Positions 19,123 through 26,018 of a stretch of 30,855 bases of DNA are shown piece by piece. Source of the stretch: a virus. The stretch lies in the IMG/VR virus record IMGVR_UViG_3300010885_040366, positions 1 to 30,855 of that record. One strand, written 5' to 3'. The translations under genes were made by a program, and so were the position numbers. Each line of letters starts with the position of its first letter. Position 1 is the first letter of the stretch. The notes beneath the pieces were generated by a model. That model made no database searches. It was not told where the DNA came from and saw only the letters and a list, made by a program, of their open reading frames with translations.

Positions 19123-19692
19123 ATGAAAATATTATTGCTTCCAATAGTTTCTTTCTTTTTACTGAGTTGTACTGTTTACACAGAAAAACAATCGGAAGCA
19201 TTGTCAAAAACTGTATATGCTGCCAAAGATTCATTGGATTCTGCTAGATTGGATTTAACAGATAACTATCTTACAGAAGCATCCCGAATAGTTCGTCCTC
19301 CGAAGGAAAGAATTGAAATCAAGTCTATATATAAATCTTCTACTATAGAACAAGGCAAAAAAAGAGTTTTGGTCGTTCCTGAAAAATATAAAAATGATAC
19401 AGTAATTGTAGTAAGCTCGATTGAATATGATCAGCTTTTAAAAGACAAAGAAGTATATAAGCAGATACAAGAAGATAATACAAGACTAATAGAAACTAAA
19501 AAAACCGTAGACGAAGAATTAATTAAACAACAAGAATATAATAATAAGATGGTTAAAGATCTTAATAATATGCAAAGAAAGCTAGTGGAAAAGGATCTTG
19601 CCATATTACAAAGAAATATTGTTATTGCATTACTGAGTTTGATTATAGCATTTGGTATTTATATTAGATTCAAAGGTGGTTTAGTATTTTAA
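19123..19692 (+). CDS. Lipoprotein with C-terminal TM: u-spanin candidate
   Basis: A 189-residue protein. The signal peptide MKILLLPIVSFFLLSC has a lipobox ending at Cys16; residue +2 is Thr, which favours outer-membrane sorting by Lol in enterobacteria. The body (about 60-155) is a charged helical stretch with likely coiled coil (KEVYKQIQEDNTRLIETKK). Residues about 163-182 (IVIALLSLIIAFGIYIRF) form a C-terminal TM. Outer-membrane lipid at one end and inner-membrane anchor at the other is the unimolecular spanin layout (phage T1 gp11). It lies directly upstream of holin and endolysin candidates. Topology is seen; function is inferred. Confidence 0.6.
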   Translation: MKILLLPIVSFFLLSCTVYTEKQSEALSKTVYAAKDSLDSARLDLTDNYLTEASRIVRPPKERIEIKSIYKSSTIEQGKKRVLVVPEKYKNDTVIVVSSIEYDQLLKDKEVYKQIQEDNTRLIETKKTVDEELIKQQEYNNKMVKDLNNMQRKLVEKDLAILQRNIVIALLSLIIAFGIYIRFKGGLVF

Positions 19693-19717
19693 TCCTCGTA
19701 TAAACTAAGTAGTTTAT

Positions 19718-20149
19718 ATGTGGCAGAATATTGTAGGAATTACAAAAAGCGCAACAGCCTTTTTACAAAATGGAGTTGCACCCCCAAATACACCAGAGTT
19801 TTTAAAAAAAACAATGGAAGATCAAAATCATTTTTCTTCCAAGAAGTTTTTTATAATTTTTACTTCTATTTTAATGTTAGCTATTCTTTATTACTCAAGT
19901 GTTTTTATTTTGAGCTTATTCAGTTCACCGGAGCATATAACAGCTTATGTAACAATTTTTTCCAAAACTATAGAAATATTTGCGATTATTATAGCTGCAT
20001 ATCTTGGGGTCCAATGTGCAGTTGATTTAAAATATAATAGTTCATCCAATGCATCATCACAAGGATACACAGAAATAATAAAAAAAGATATTGTTTTAAC
20101 TAATAATGCAAAAGAAGATGATTATAATATTTCGGAGGTAGAAGTATGA
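19718..20149 (+). CDS. Holin candidate, two-TM membrane protein
   Basis: A 143-residue protein with a polar N-terminus (MWQNIVGITKSATAFLQNG) and two TM segments: FFIIFTSILMLAILYYSSVFIL (about 44-66) and FSKTIEIFAIIIAAYLGVQCAV (about 80-101), then a charged C-terminal tail ending ISEVEV. Its stop overlaps the lysozyme start by four bases (ATGA at 20146-20149), strong support for a holin role. The leader has ACTAAGTAGTTTATATG, shared with the 25601 gene. No holin family is recognised by sequence. Confidence 0.55.
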   Translation: MWQNIVGITKSATAFLQNGVAPPNTPEFLKKTMEDQNHFSSKKFFIIFTSILMLAILYYSSVFILSLFSSPEHITAYVTIFSKTIEIFAIIIAAYLGVQCAVDLKYNSSSNASSQGYTEIIKKDIVLTNNAKEDDYNISEVEV

Positions 20150-20757
20150 AACTTCCATCACCAAAAGCATTAGCATTAATATTAGAATATGAAGTAGGAG
20201 GAGGCAAATCTTACTATGAAAAATATTTATCCAAACCAACATGGCCCGGCGGGGCAAGTGGATTTACTTTAGGAATCGGTGTAGATTGTGCGTATTATTC
20301 TCCAACAGAACTTGAAAAGTTATTTTATTTTCTTCCAAAAGAACAATTAGAAATCGTCAAAGGTGCTTCTGGCAAAACAAGCCAAGCAGGAAAAGAATAT
20401 ACAAAATTGCATAAAGATAGTGGAATAGTAATTTCATGGGACCAAGCACTTGAAATGTTTAATAACTTAACATGGACAAAATTTTCTAAACTCGCAGAAA
20501 AAGCATTTCCAGAATTGGATAAATTGTGTGATGATGCCTACGGAGCAATCGTTTCTTTGGTGTTTAATAGAGGTTCTTCAATGTCTGGAGATAGTCGTTT
20601 AGAAATGCGTAATATAAGAGCCTTGGTTCCTAAAAGAGATTATAAGGGCATTGCCAAGGAATTGCGTAAAATGAAGCGTATATGGCAAGGTAAGGGCTTG
20701 GATGGACTATTATCAAGAAGAGAAGCAGAAGCTAAATTAGTAGAAACTTGTGTATGA
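20146..20757 (+). CDS. Endolysin: pesticin/T4-type lysozyme
   Basis: A 203-residue protein. LILEYEVGGGKSYYEK (11-26) carries the likely catalytic Glu16 (Glu14 is the alternative), then WPGGASGFTLGIGVDCAYY (33-51) gives the beta hairpin with Asp47, and AYGAIVSLVFNRGSSM (131-146) the core helix typical of lysozyme-like glycosidases; LSRREAEAKL (189-198) is near the C-terminus. It would cleave peptidoglycan glycan strands. There is no signal peptide or TM, so export needs the upstream holin. The GGAGG before the start is also holin coding sequence and may act as RBS. Confidence 0.85.
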   Translation: MKLPSPKALALILEYEVGGGKSYYEKYLSKPTWPGGASGFTLGIGVDCAYYSPTELEKLFYFLPKEQLEIVKGASGKTSQAGKEYTKLHKDSGIVISWDQALEMFNNLTWTKFSKLAEKAFPELDKLCDDAYGAIVSLVFNRGSSMSGDSRLEMRNIRALVPKRDYKGIAKELRKMKRIWQGKGLDGLLSRREAEAKLVETCV

Positions 20758-21005
20758 GCCTATCAAATATATATCTAAATCAAGTAAAACATAATCCGGT
20801 AAATATGTTTAGCAGTTCTTTTGGAGGAATGCCAACTATTGAGAAAGATCCGACTATTCTTGGATTGGAACAACAGCTATTTGACAAATTTCAGGAGATA
20901 AATCCTCCCGAAGAGATTAAATCTCCTATTAACATAAAGCCAAACACCGTGGAAGATGCTATCAGAGAATTATTAGAATTACAAAAAAATAATTCTTTCC
21001 AGTAA
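20754..21005 (+). CDS. Small acidic protein in the lysis operon (83 aa)
   Basis: ATG at 20754 overlaps the lysozyme stop (ATGA). Product MSLSNIYLNQVKHNPVNMFS... ends with a helix (TVEDAIRELLELQKNNSFQ). Asn/Pro/Ile-rich middle (INPPEEIKSPINIKPN). No family recognised. Translational coupling suggests a role linked to lysis or to packaging of small structural parts. Confidence 0.6.
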   Translation: MSLSNIYLNQVKHNPVNMFSSSFGGMPTIEKDPTILGLEQQLFDKFQEINPPEEIKSPINIKPNTVEDAIRELLELQKNNSFQ

Positions 21006-21038
21006 TGCTTATAAAAAAGGATAAATATATGCAAGCAT

Positions 21039-21461
21039 ATGTCAGAGATAGATCCACCCACAGGAGAAACAGAGCCAAAAAGCATTGTCGATAAGTTAGT
21101 AGTATTTGAATTGACTCATCGTGCCTTTTTGAATGTTATTTTCAAACCATTATTGACCGTTATGGTTTTTCTTGCTATGGGCTATTATACTATGTGGTTA
21201 TCAACAAATTATGTAAAAGCAGATAAATTTACTGCATATGTTGAAAAACAAATTCAATCTGACAAAGTACAAGACGAAATTTTAAAAACTAGATTTGAAA
21301 TTACACAAACAAAATTAGAAACAATTATAAATCAACAAACTGCATATACAGAGCAGTTAAAAGCATATAATCAAGTCTTATCTAATTTTCAAAAACAAGT
21401 GGACTCTATTGATAGTAGACTTGTGTATTTGGAAAGAAGAAACTATTCTAAATCACCATAA
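21039..21461 (+). CDS. Membrane-anchored coiled-coil protein (140 aa)
   Basis: ATG at 21039, 11 nt after GATAAATA. Polar N-terminus (about 1-30), a single TM (PLLTVMVFLAMGYYTMWL, about 37-54), then a long helical, probably coiled-coil periplasmic part (VEKQIQSDKVQDEILKTRFE ... VDSIDSRLVYLERR). N-in topology with a periplasmic coiled coil is that of i-spanins and antiholins; here it follows the lysozyme. No o-spanin partner is seen nearby, and the 19123 product already fits a u-spanin, so the role remains open. Confidence 0.55.
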   Translation: MSEIDPPTGETEPKSIVDKLVVFELTHRAFLNVIFKPLLTVMVFLAMGYYTMWLSTNYVKADKFTAYVEKQIQSDKVQDEILKTRFEITQTKLETIINQQTAYTEQLKAYNQVLSNFQKQVDSIDSRLVYLERRNYSKSP

Positions 21462-21475
21462 TAGAATAATATTTC

Positions 21476-21646
21476 ATGAAAACTTTAAGCTATAGACAAG
21501 GAGTTGTAAATACAAATTTACACCCTACTCTACTAAATGGTCAAATCGTTTATATATTAGAAGATAATCAAGATTTTTATAAAGTCAAAGTTTGTAACAA
21601 TTCAAGGGTTGAGATTATAGAAAAAAAATATATTTTAATAAATTGA
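21476..21646 (+). CDS. Small hypothetical protein (56 aa)
   Basis: ATG at 21476, 14 nt after the previous stop; TGA at 21644-21646. Product MKTLSYRQGVVNTNLHPTLL... shows strand-like IVYILEDNQDFYKVKVCNNSRVEIIEKKYILIN, a compact beta-rich, basic domain. Its stop overlaps the -35 of the candidate tRNA promoter. No family recognised. Confidence 0.5.
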   Translation: MKTLSYRQGVVNTNLHPTLLNGQIVYILEDNQDFYKVKVCNNSRVEIIEKKYILIN

Positions 21647-21671
21647 CTTTATTGTTTAGAGGTGATAAGTT
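21643..21671 (+). promoter_or_regulatory. Candidate promoter for the tRNA cluster
   Basis: TTGACT (21643-21648), 17-nt spacer, TAAGTT (21666-21671), 8 nt before the tRNA-Thr 5' end. Confidence 0.45.
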
Positions 21672-21679
21672 TTAATAAC

Positions 21680-21754
21680 GCCTGTGTAGCTCAGTGGTAG
21701 AGCAACGGTTTTGTAAACCGTCTGTCATCGGTTCAAATCCGATCTCAGGCTCCA
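21680..21754 (+). tRNA. tRNA-Thr(TGT), CCA encoded
   Basis: Acceptor GCCTGTG / CTCAGGC (one mismatch-like T-T), D arm GCTC/GAGC, anticodon stem ACGGT/ACCGT with loop TTTGTAA (anticodon TGT at 21712-21714), T arm ATCGG-TTCAAAT-CCGAT, then T-CCA. A complete canonical tRNA. Confidence 0.95.
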
Positions 21755-21757
21755 TAT

Positions 21758-21830
21758 GCGGTTGAAGAGAAACAGCAGACTCGTCTCCCTTTCACGGAGA
21801 AGACAGCGGGGGCAGCACCCGTCAACCGTA
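21758..21830 (+). tRNA. Aberrant tRNA-Glu(TTC)-like gene
   Basis: Acceptor GCGGTTG / CAACCGT (first pair G-T), D stem GAG/CTC, anticodon stem TCTCC/GGAGA with loop CTTTCAC (anticodon TTC at 21791-21793), T stem GCGGG/CCCGT. The T loop is GGCAGCA, not TTCRANN, and the D loop AAACAGCAGA lacks the GG pair, so the usual D-T loop contacts are missing together. No CCA is encoded, unlike both flanking tRNAs. It may be a decayed or unusual tRNA, or a tRNA-like decoy. Confidence 0.6.
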
Positions 21831-21912
21831 CCTTACCTCTATTAGAAAATTTTCATTAAAAATGTATACAGTTTATGATAAGTTGTTAATAGCTTTGATG
21901 CTAAAAATAATT

Positions 21913-21999
21913 GGATGATTAATTTAACTGGCGTTAAACCTAGTCTTGAAAACTAGCGGTGCTGAAAGGCATGGGGATCGATACCTCAGTCATCCGCCA
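21913..21999 (+). tRNA. tRNA-Ser(TGA), CCA encoded
   Basis: Acceptor GGATGAT / GTCATCC, anticodon stem CTAGT/ACTAG with loop CTTGAAA (anticodon TGA), a long class II variable arm, T arm with loop ATCGATA, discriminator G and CCA. Length 87 nt fits tRNA-Ser. Confidence 0.9.
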
Positions 22000-22008
22000 T
22001 TTTTTTTG

Positions 22009-22036
22009 TTGACATTTTCAGAAAAAAAACTATAAT
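22009..22036 (+). promoter_or_regulatory. Consensus sigma70 promoter of the RNA ligase gene
   Basis: TTGACA (22009-22014), 16-nt spacer TTTTCAGAAAAAAAAC, TATAAT (22031-22036). ATG at 22044 is 7 nt downstream, so the mRNA would be nearly leaderless. TTTTCAGAAAA recalls TTACCAGAAAT in the cassette promoters. Confidence 0.8.
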
Positions 22037-22043
22037 ACTGATT

Positions 22044-23057
22044 ATGAAATTAGCATCAGTAGAAATCCTAAAAAACGTTCGTGAGCATCCTAATGCTGAT
22101 TCCTTAGAACTTTGTGAAGTTCTTGGATGGCAAACGGTAGTAAAAAAAGGAATCCATAAAGAAGGAGATATGGTTGTATTCATTACGATTGATACAATCG
22201 TTCCTCGATGTCAATGGTCAGAATTTCTAGTAGATTCTAAAAATCCAGACAAACCAATTAGGCTTAAAAATATAAAACTTCGTGGAGAATATAGTTCAGG
22301 ATTGGTTATACCTCTCAGTGAATTTCCTGATCAATTTACAGAAACTACTGTTATTGGTGAGGATTTAACTACTTTGCTTGGTATTCAAAAGTATGTGAAG
22401 GAAATCCCTGCAAATCTTTCCGGAGAAACATTGGGAGATTTTCCAACAAGTATTATCTCTAAAACAGATGAAGACAATGGGCTGAATGATCCAAATTTAG
22501 TTGAAAAGGTTCTCAATCACGATTCTCATATCACAGTAACAAGCAAACTCGATGGAAGTTCTATAACTCTAATTGTTGAAGATGGTGTACTTACACAAGT
22601 TTGTACAAGGAATCTTTCCAAGAAAGAGACCGAAAATAATACATTCTGGAAAGCCGCAAAAAAACTTACCATTCCAGAAAATTGGACAGGAACAATTCAG
22701 GGTGAACTTTGTGGAAATGGAATCCAACGAAATCAGCTTAAATTGGAAGATGTTAAGATCTTTGTATTTCAAATCAGTGAAAACAAAAAATACATGACCT
22801 ACGAAGAGATGAAAGATTTTTGCGAAAATTCTTTACATTGTGATATCGTTCCACTAGTATGTAAATTAGGTTTAGAAGAACAAATAAAACTTTGGGTAAA
22901 TCCATTGCAAAAACTTCAAGAACTTGCAGACAAACAAAAATATCCAAGTGGTTTAGACGGAGAAGGAATCGTAGTAAGACCATCATCTTATCCAAAAAGT
23001 TATTCATCTCGTCGCCCACTTGGATTTAAACTCATCAACCGAAACTATAAAGACTAA
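22044..23057 (+). CDS. Rnl5-type RNA ligase (DraRnl-like)
   Basis: A 337-residue protein. The N-terminal ~120 residues (MKLASVEILKNVREHPNADSL, KGIHKEGDMVVFI, GEYSSGLVIPL) form the OB-like domain typical of Deinococcus Rnl. The nucleotidyltransferase part follows: motif I TSKLDGSS with Lys168 as the AMP-accepting residue, GELCGNGIQ (220-228), EGIVVRP (308-314) and GFKLINRNY (327-335, motif V). It would seal RNA 3'-OH/5'-P ends. Location directly after tRNA genes suggests repair of nuclease-cut tRNA; no polynucleotide kinase is seen in this window. Confidence 0.85.
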   Translation: MKLASVEILKNVREHPNADSLELCEVLGWQTVVKKGIHKEGDMVVFITIDTIVPRCQWSEFLVDSKNPDKPIRLKNIKLRGEYSSGLVIPLSEFPDQFTETTVIGEDLTTLLGIQKYVKEIPANLSGETLGDFPTSIISKTDEDNGLNDPNLVEKVLNHDSHITVTSKLDGSSITLIVEDGVLTQVCTRNLSKKETENNTFWKAAKKLTIPENWTGTIQGELCGNGIQRNQLKLEDVKIFVFQISENKKYMTYEEMKDFCENSLHCDIVPLVCKLGLEEQIKLWVNPLQKLQELADKQKYPSGLDGEGIVVRPSSYPKSYSSRRPLGFKLINRNYKD

Positions 23058-23058
23058 T

Positions 23059-23238
23059 ATGTATAAACTAGAAAGAAAAGAAAATGCAGGAAATTGGTAT
23101 CAAGTTATGTTGTCTCCTTTTAAAACAAGGGAAGATATTATAGAATATCATGCAAAATATAGCAAATATTACCCGCATACCAATACTTCATACCGAGTTA
23201 CAAATCTTGAAACCGGAGGAATGAAAGTAATTCGATGA
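23059..23238 (+). CDS. Hypothetical basic protein (59 aa)
   Basis: ATG at 23059, one base after the ligase stop; the frame also opens upstream but this start fits the operon. Product MYKLERKENAGNWYQVMLSP... is basic, Tyr-rich and strand-like (WYQVMLSPFKTREDIIEYHAKYSKYYPHT) and ends RVTNLETGGMKVIR. The stop overlaps the next ATG by four bases. No family recognised. Confidence 0.55.
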   Translation: MYKLERKENAGNWYQVMLSPFKTREDIIEYHAKYSKYYPHTNTSYRVTNLETGGMKVIR

Positions 23239-23429
23239 AAGATACATATAAAGAAGCAGCAGAAGTAGGAGAGATTAAAGATCAAGTATCAATTATGCAA
23301 GATGATATATTGGATATATACACAAAAAATCCAAAAGAATGTAAAAACCTTCTCGTTGAGCTTTCAAAAATTAACAAAGAATTGGATGAACTGGATGCAG
23401 AATATGATATTCTTATAAAGCAATTGTGA
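23235..23429 (+). CDS. Small acidic coiled-coil protein (64 aa)
   Basis: Start overlaps the previous stop (ATGA). The product is nearly all helix with heptad-like spacing (VSIMQDDILDIYTKN, LLVELSKINKELDELDAEYDILIKQL), so a coiled coil is likely. It ends the ligase operon; a convergent gene follows after 37 nt. Confidence 0.55.
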   Translation: MKDTYKEAAEVGEIKDQVSIMQDDILDIYTKNPKECKNLLVELSKINKELDELDAEYDILIKQL

Positions 23430-23466
23430 TTGCTTTATAGTATTTTTAATGTTAAGTCTTAAAAAA

Positions 23467-24324
23467 TTAAGCAGTTAGCGTTCTACAATAAGAGGTATAA
23501 TCAACCCAACCGAAGGAATCATATCTTTTAAATCCATCTATGTTGATGTATGCACTATATCCATCGTCTACATTTATAAATGTACCATATGAAACAAAAA
23601 CCGGAGTTCTATTGCTATTGCCAAAATAAAAGCTATAAGCATTTGGAAGTATTACTTCGGTGATCGCAGAAGCAGCATTTAAAATACTTTTTGTAGCAAC
23701 TATCATTTTTGCACTTAGAGGAACATTTACAGGAGTTATATATTGTCTAGAATTCCAAACAATATCAGTAAGAACCCATTGCTGAAAATCTTCAACGAAA
23801 TTTGAACTTACAGGTGCTGTGTTATTATTTAAAACCCAATTAACAGCAAGTCCAACTGCTCCGCAAGTTGTTGAAAGACTTCCTCCTTGACCTCTTCTTT
23901 TTACATATCCAACATCCCCATCGATAGTGATTCCGAGATGCGGCATTACATTAAGATATAATGCACCAGATACTGCTGGAATATGACTAGCCCATGCAAT
24001 TAAACCAACAGTTCCTGCAAATGGATAGCCACCAATTCCACCTTCCATAAACGGTCCTAGAAATGGTTGTAAGGAAACTGGTTGCTGTCCTATATTATTA
24101 TTTCCGTATATAGGAGCATCTATATCATCTGCACAAATTGACTGAGCCATTAAAACGGTATTTGTATTAAAACCAGAAACATTTTTAATAAGTGTTGCTG
24201 CAATACTGCCAAAGCTTTGTGCTGTAATTGCACTTGATAATTTAAAAGAATTTGTGGAACTATTATCTCCCCAACTGTAATTAACAGAAGTAACCTTTTG
24301 GGTATATGTTGTTGGATTTGCCAT
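23467..24324 (-). CDS. LCIB-like beta-carbonic-anhydrase-fold protein (285 aa)
   Basis: Motifs in order: SICADDIDAP (62-71, Cys64, Asp66, Asp67), GGIGGYPFAGTVGLIAWASHIP (95-116, His114), MPHLGITIDGDVGYVKRRGQGG (127-148, His129, Arg143, Arg144), STTCGAVG (151-158, Cys154), and near the end GTFINVDDGY. This order is that of LCIB/LCIC-type beta-carbonic anhydrases (zinc by Cys-His-Cys), so Cys64, His129 and Cys154 are predicted ligands. LCIB enzymes interconvert CO2 and bicarbonate. No signal peptide. The gene follows its paralogue at 24328 by three bases. Activity is inferred; a structural protein reusing the fold is possible. Confidence 0.6.
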   Translation of the reverse strand: MANPTTYTQKVTSVNYSWGDNSSTNSFKLSSAITAQSFGSIAATLIKNVSGFNTNTVLMAQSICADDIDAPIYGNNNIGQQPVSLQPFLGPFMEGGIGGYPFAGTVGLIAWASHIPAVSGALYLNVMPHLGITIDGDVGYVKRRGQGGSLSTTCGAVGLAVNWVLNNNTAPVSSNFVEDFQQWVLTDIVWNSRQYITPVNVPLSAKMIVATKSILNAASAITEVILPNAYSFYFGNSNRTPVFVSYGTFINVDDGYSAYINIDGFKRYDSFGWVDYTSYCRTLTA

Positions 24325-24327
24325 AAT

Positions 24328-25533
24328 TTATAGTAAAGTGTTTTTAAATGCTGTTGTATAGTCTACCCATCCCGAAGAATTGTATTTAGCAAAGCTGCTT
24401 ACATCTACATACGCATCATATCCATCATCAGTATTTATGAATGTTCCAGAGCAGAAATATACATCTGGAGCAAATCCTACACTAGCAGCAATAGCATATG
24501 CAGCTGGAAGATTTGTTTCTACCCAAGATTGTATAGCACTTCTTATTATTTCCGTAGCAACTCTCATTCTATCGGCGGGAGCAGTAGCTAAAAGCGTACT
24601 TCTATTATTCCATAGAATATTTGTTAATGTAAATTGTTGATAATCATCTTTAACAGAAAATGCAAATGATGTGTTAGGATCTACTGCATTTGAAGCCACA
24701 ACGGTTGAAATTGCTAAGTCAACGGCTCCACAAGTGGAAGATAATATTCCTCCCTGTCCTCTTCTTTTCATAAATCCAACGTCTCCGTCAAATGTGATTC
24801 CAATATGAGGAGCAGCATATAAGAAAAGTGCTCCACTCAAAGCGGTTGTTGTATGTGTTAACCATGCAACCAATCCAGTAATTCCAGTGTGAGGATAGCC
24901 TGCTAATCCACCAGCCATAAATGCTCCGAGATATGAAGACATTGAAACCGGAAATTGTCCTATGTTTCCAATAAACTTAGGAGCATCCACATCGTCAGAA
25001 CATATAGATTCTGCTACAACAATGTTATCGGGAGTATATCCAAATTCTGATTGTATAAAGTTTATTGTTTTAGAACCAAATGTTTCTGATAATAATGCAT
25101 TTGGATATATTTGCTGTATTGTGGATGAATAAGAATCGGCGGAATTATATGCCATTACTGCTCCGTATGCTAATGTAATATTACGAATTTCTGTTTTAAA
25201 TTCAAATCCAACGGGCAATTCATAAACTGGTAATCTTCCGGTGGTTGTATTAATTGCTGTCAATCCAGAAATTTTACATGCGGACAAAACCTTTATACTT
25301 TGAAAGTTTCCATCATGCTGTAATTTATCATCAATAACAACAAATCCATTGCTATTGGGTTCATTTACAATTAAAGAATTTAATGCTTTATTAGTTTCTT
25401 GTAAGTTAACTATATAACCAGTCTGTGCGAACAATGCTCGATTTTGATCATTGTTTACTTTTATCCAAGAATTATTCCAACCAACATTTGGATTTATTGG
25501 ATTACTAGCAATTACTGGTGTTAAAGATGCCAT
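24328..25533 (-). CDS. LCIB-like protein with N-terminal extension (401 aa)
   Basis: Paralogue of the next gene. Residues 1-110 are a separate extension (starts MASLTPVIASNPINPNVGWN, Asn/Ser/Thr rich); the LCIB-like part then shows ESICSDDVDAP (175-185, Cys178, Asp180, Asp181), GGLAGYPHTGITGLVAWLTH (208-227, His227), APHIGITFDGDVGFMKRRGQGG (241-262, His243, Arg257, Arg258) and STCGAV (266-271, Cys268). Both end in a matching GTFIN-x-DDGY...GWVDYT block, so the shared part is a whole domain. The extension may mediate attachment or assembly. Predicted Zn site Cys178-His243-Cys268. Confidence 0.6.
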   Translation of the reverse strand: MASLTPVIASNPINPNVGWNNSWIKVNNDQNRALFAQTGYIVNLQETNKALNSLIVNEPNSNGFVVIDDKLQHDGNFQSIKVLSACKISGLTAINTTTGRLPVYELPVGFEFKTEIRNITLAYGAVMAYNSADSYSSTIQQIYPNALLSETFGSKTINFIQSEFGYTPDNIVVAESICSDDVDAPKFIGNIGQFPVSMSSYLGAFMAGGLAGYPHTGITGLVAWLTHTTTALSGALFLYAAPHIGITFDGDVGFMKRRGQGGILSSTCGAVDLAISTVVASNAVDPNTSFAFSVKDDYQQFTLTNILWNNRSTLLATAPADRMRVATEIIRSAIQSWVETNLPAAYAIAASVGFAPDVYFCSGTFINTDDGYDAYVDVSSFAKYNSSGWVDYTTAFKNTLL

Positions 25534-25600
25534 GTTATATCATACTTATCCTTTATAATGTTTTTTATTAATATTATTTTAAAATATACTAAGTAGTTTT

Positions 25601-25882
25601 ATGAATAAAAAAGATTTATTACTTTTAGCCGAAGCATATGATGATGTTGTTGAAAATGAAATTCCATATGAAATTTCTCCGGAACAAGCACTTGAAAATG
25701 AAAAGGAAGAAGTTGGTATGCTAAAAACTAGCTTGGAGAATACTCATAGAAAAATCGAAATGCTATTGAAGCTAATTGAAGATGGGCATGAAATTGAACC
25801 TTGGATGATGCAAAAACTTCCAACTGCATTAAAAGCTATTTCTGAAGTTGCCGATGTTGTTCAAACCAAACACGGCTATTGA
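25601..25882 (+). CDS. Tagged coiled-coil protein (93 aa)
   Basis: ATG at 25601 after ACTAAGTAGTTTT, a leader shared with the holin candidate. The N-terminus MNKKDLLLLAEAYDDVVENE is a variant of the shared tag. The body is acidic and helical (PEQALENEKEEVGMLKTSLENTHRKIEMLLKLIEDG), then PTALKAISEVADVVQTKHGY. Probably a small virion or chaperone-type protein; no family recognised. Confidence 0.6.
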   Translation: MNKKDLLLLAEAYDDVVENEIPYEISPEQALENEKEEVGMLKTSLENTHRKIEMLLKLIEDGHEIEPWMMQKLPTALKAISEVADVVQTKHGY

Positions 25883-25894
25883 TAAATTTTTTTG

Positions 25895-25923
25895 TTGCAT
25901 TTTTAATTATATTTTATTATAAT
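25895..25923 (+). promoter_or_regulatory. Promoter of tRNA-Val
   Basis: TTGCAT (25895-25900), 17-nt spacer, TATAAT (25918-25923), 8 nt before the tRNA 5' end. Confidence 0.7.
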
Positions 25924-25931
25924 TTGAAAAC

Positions 25932-26006
25932 GGAAGATTAGCTCAGTGGTAGAGCGGTAGTTTTACACACTATTGGTCAGGAGTTCGAATCTCTTATCTT
26001 CCACCA
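25932..26006 (+). tRNA. tRNA-Val(TAC), CCA encoded
   Basis: Acceptor GGAAGAT / ATCTTCC, D arm GCTC/GAGC, anticodon stem GTAGT/ACTAT with loop TTTACAC (anticodon TAC at 25964-25966), T arm AGGAG-TTCGAAT-CTCTT, then A-CCA. Canonical. Confidence 0.95.
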
Positions 26007-26018
26007 TTTTTAAAATGT

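Noticed and set aside
23467-25533. The two LCIB-like proteins as ordinary tail fibres
   Set aside because: Ser/Thr/Asn-rich starts resemble fibre proteins, but the ordered Cys, His, Arg and Cys motifs conserved in both fit LCIB better; a structural role is not excluded.
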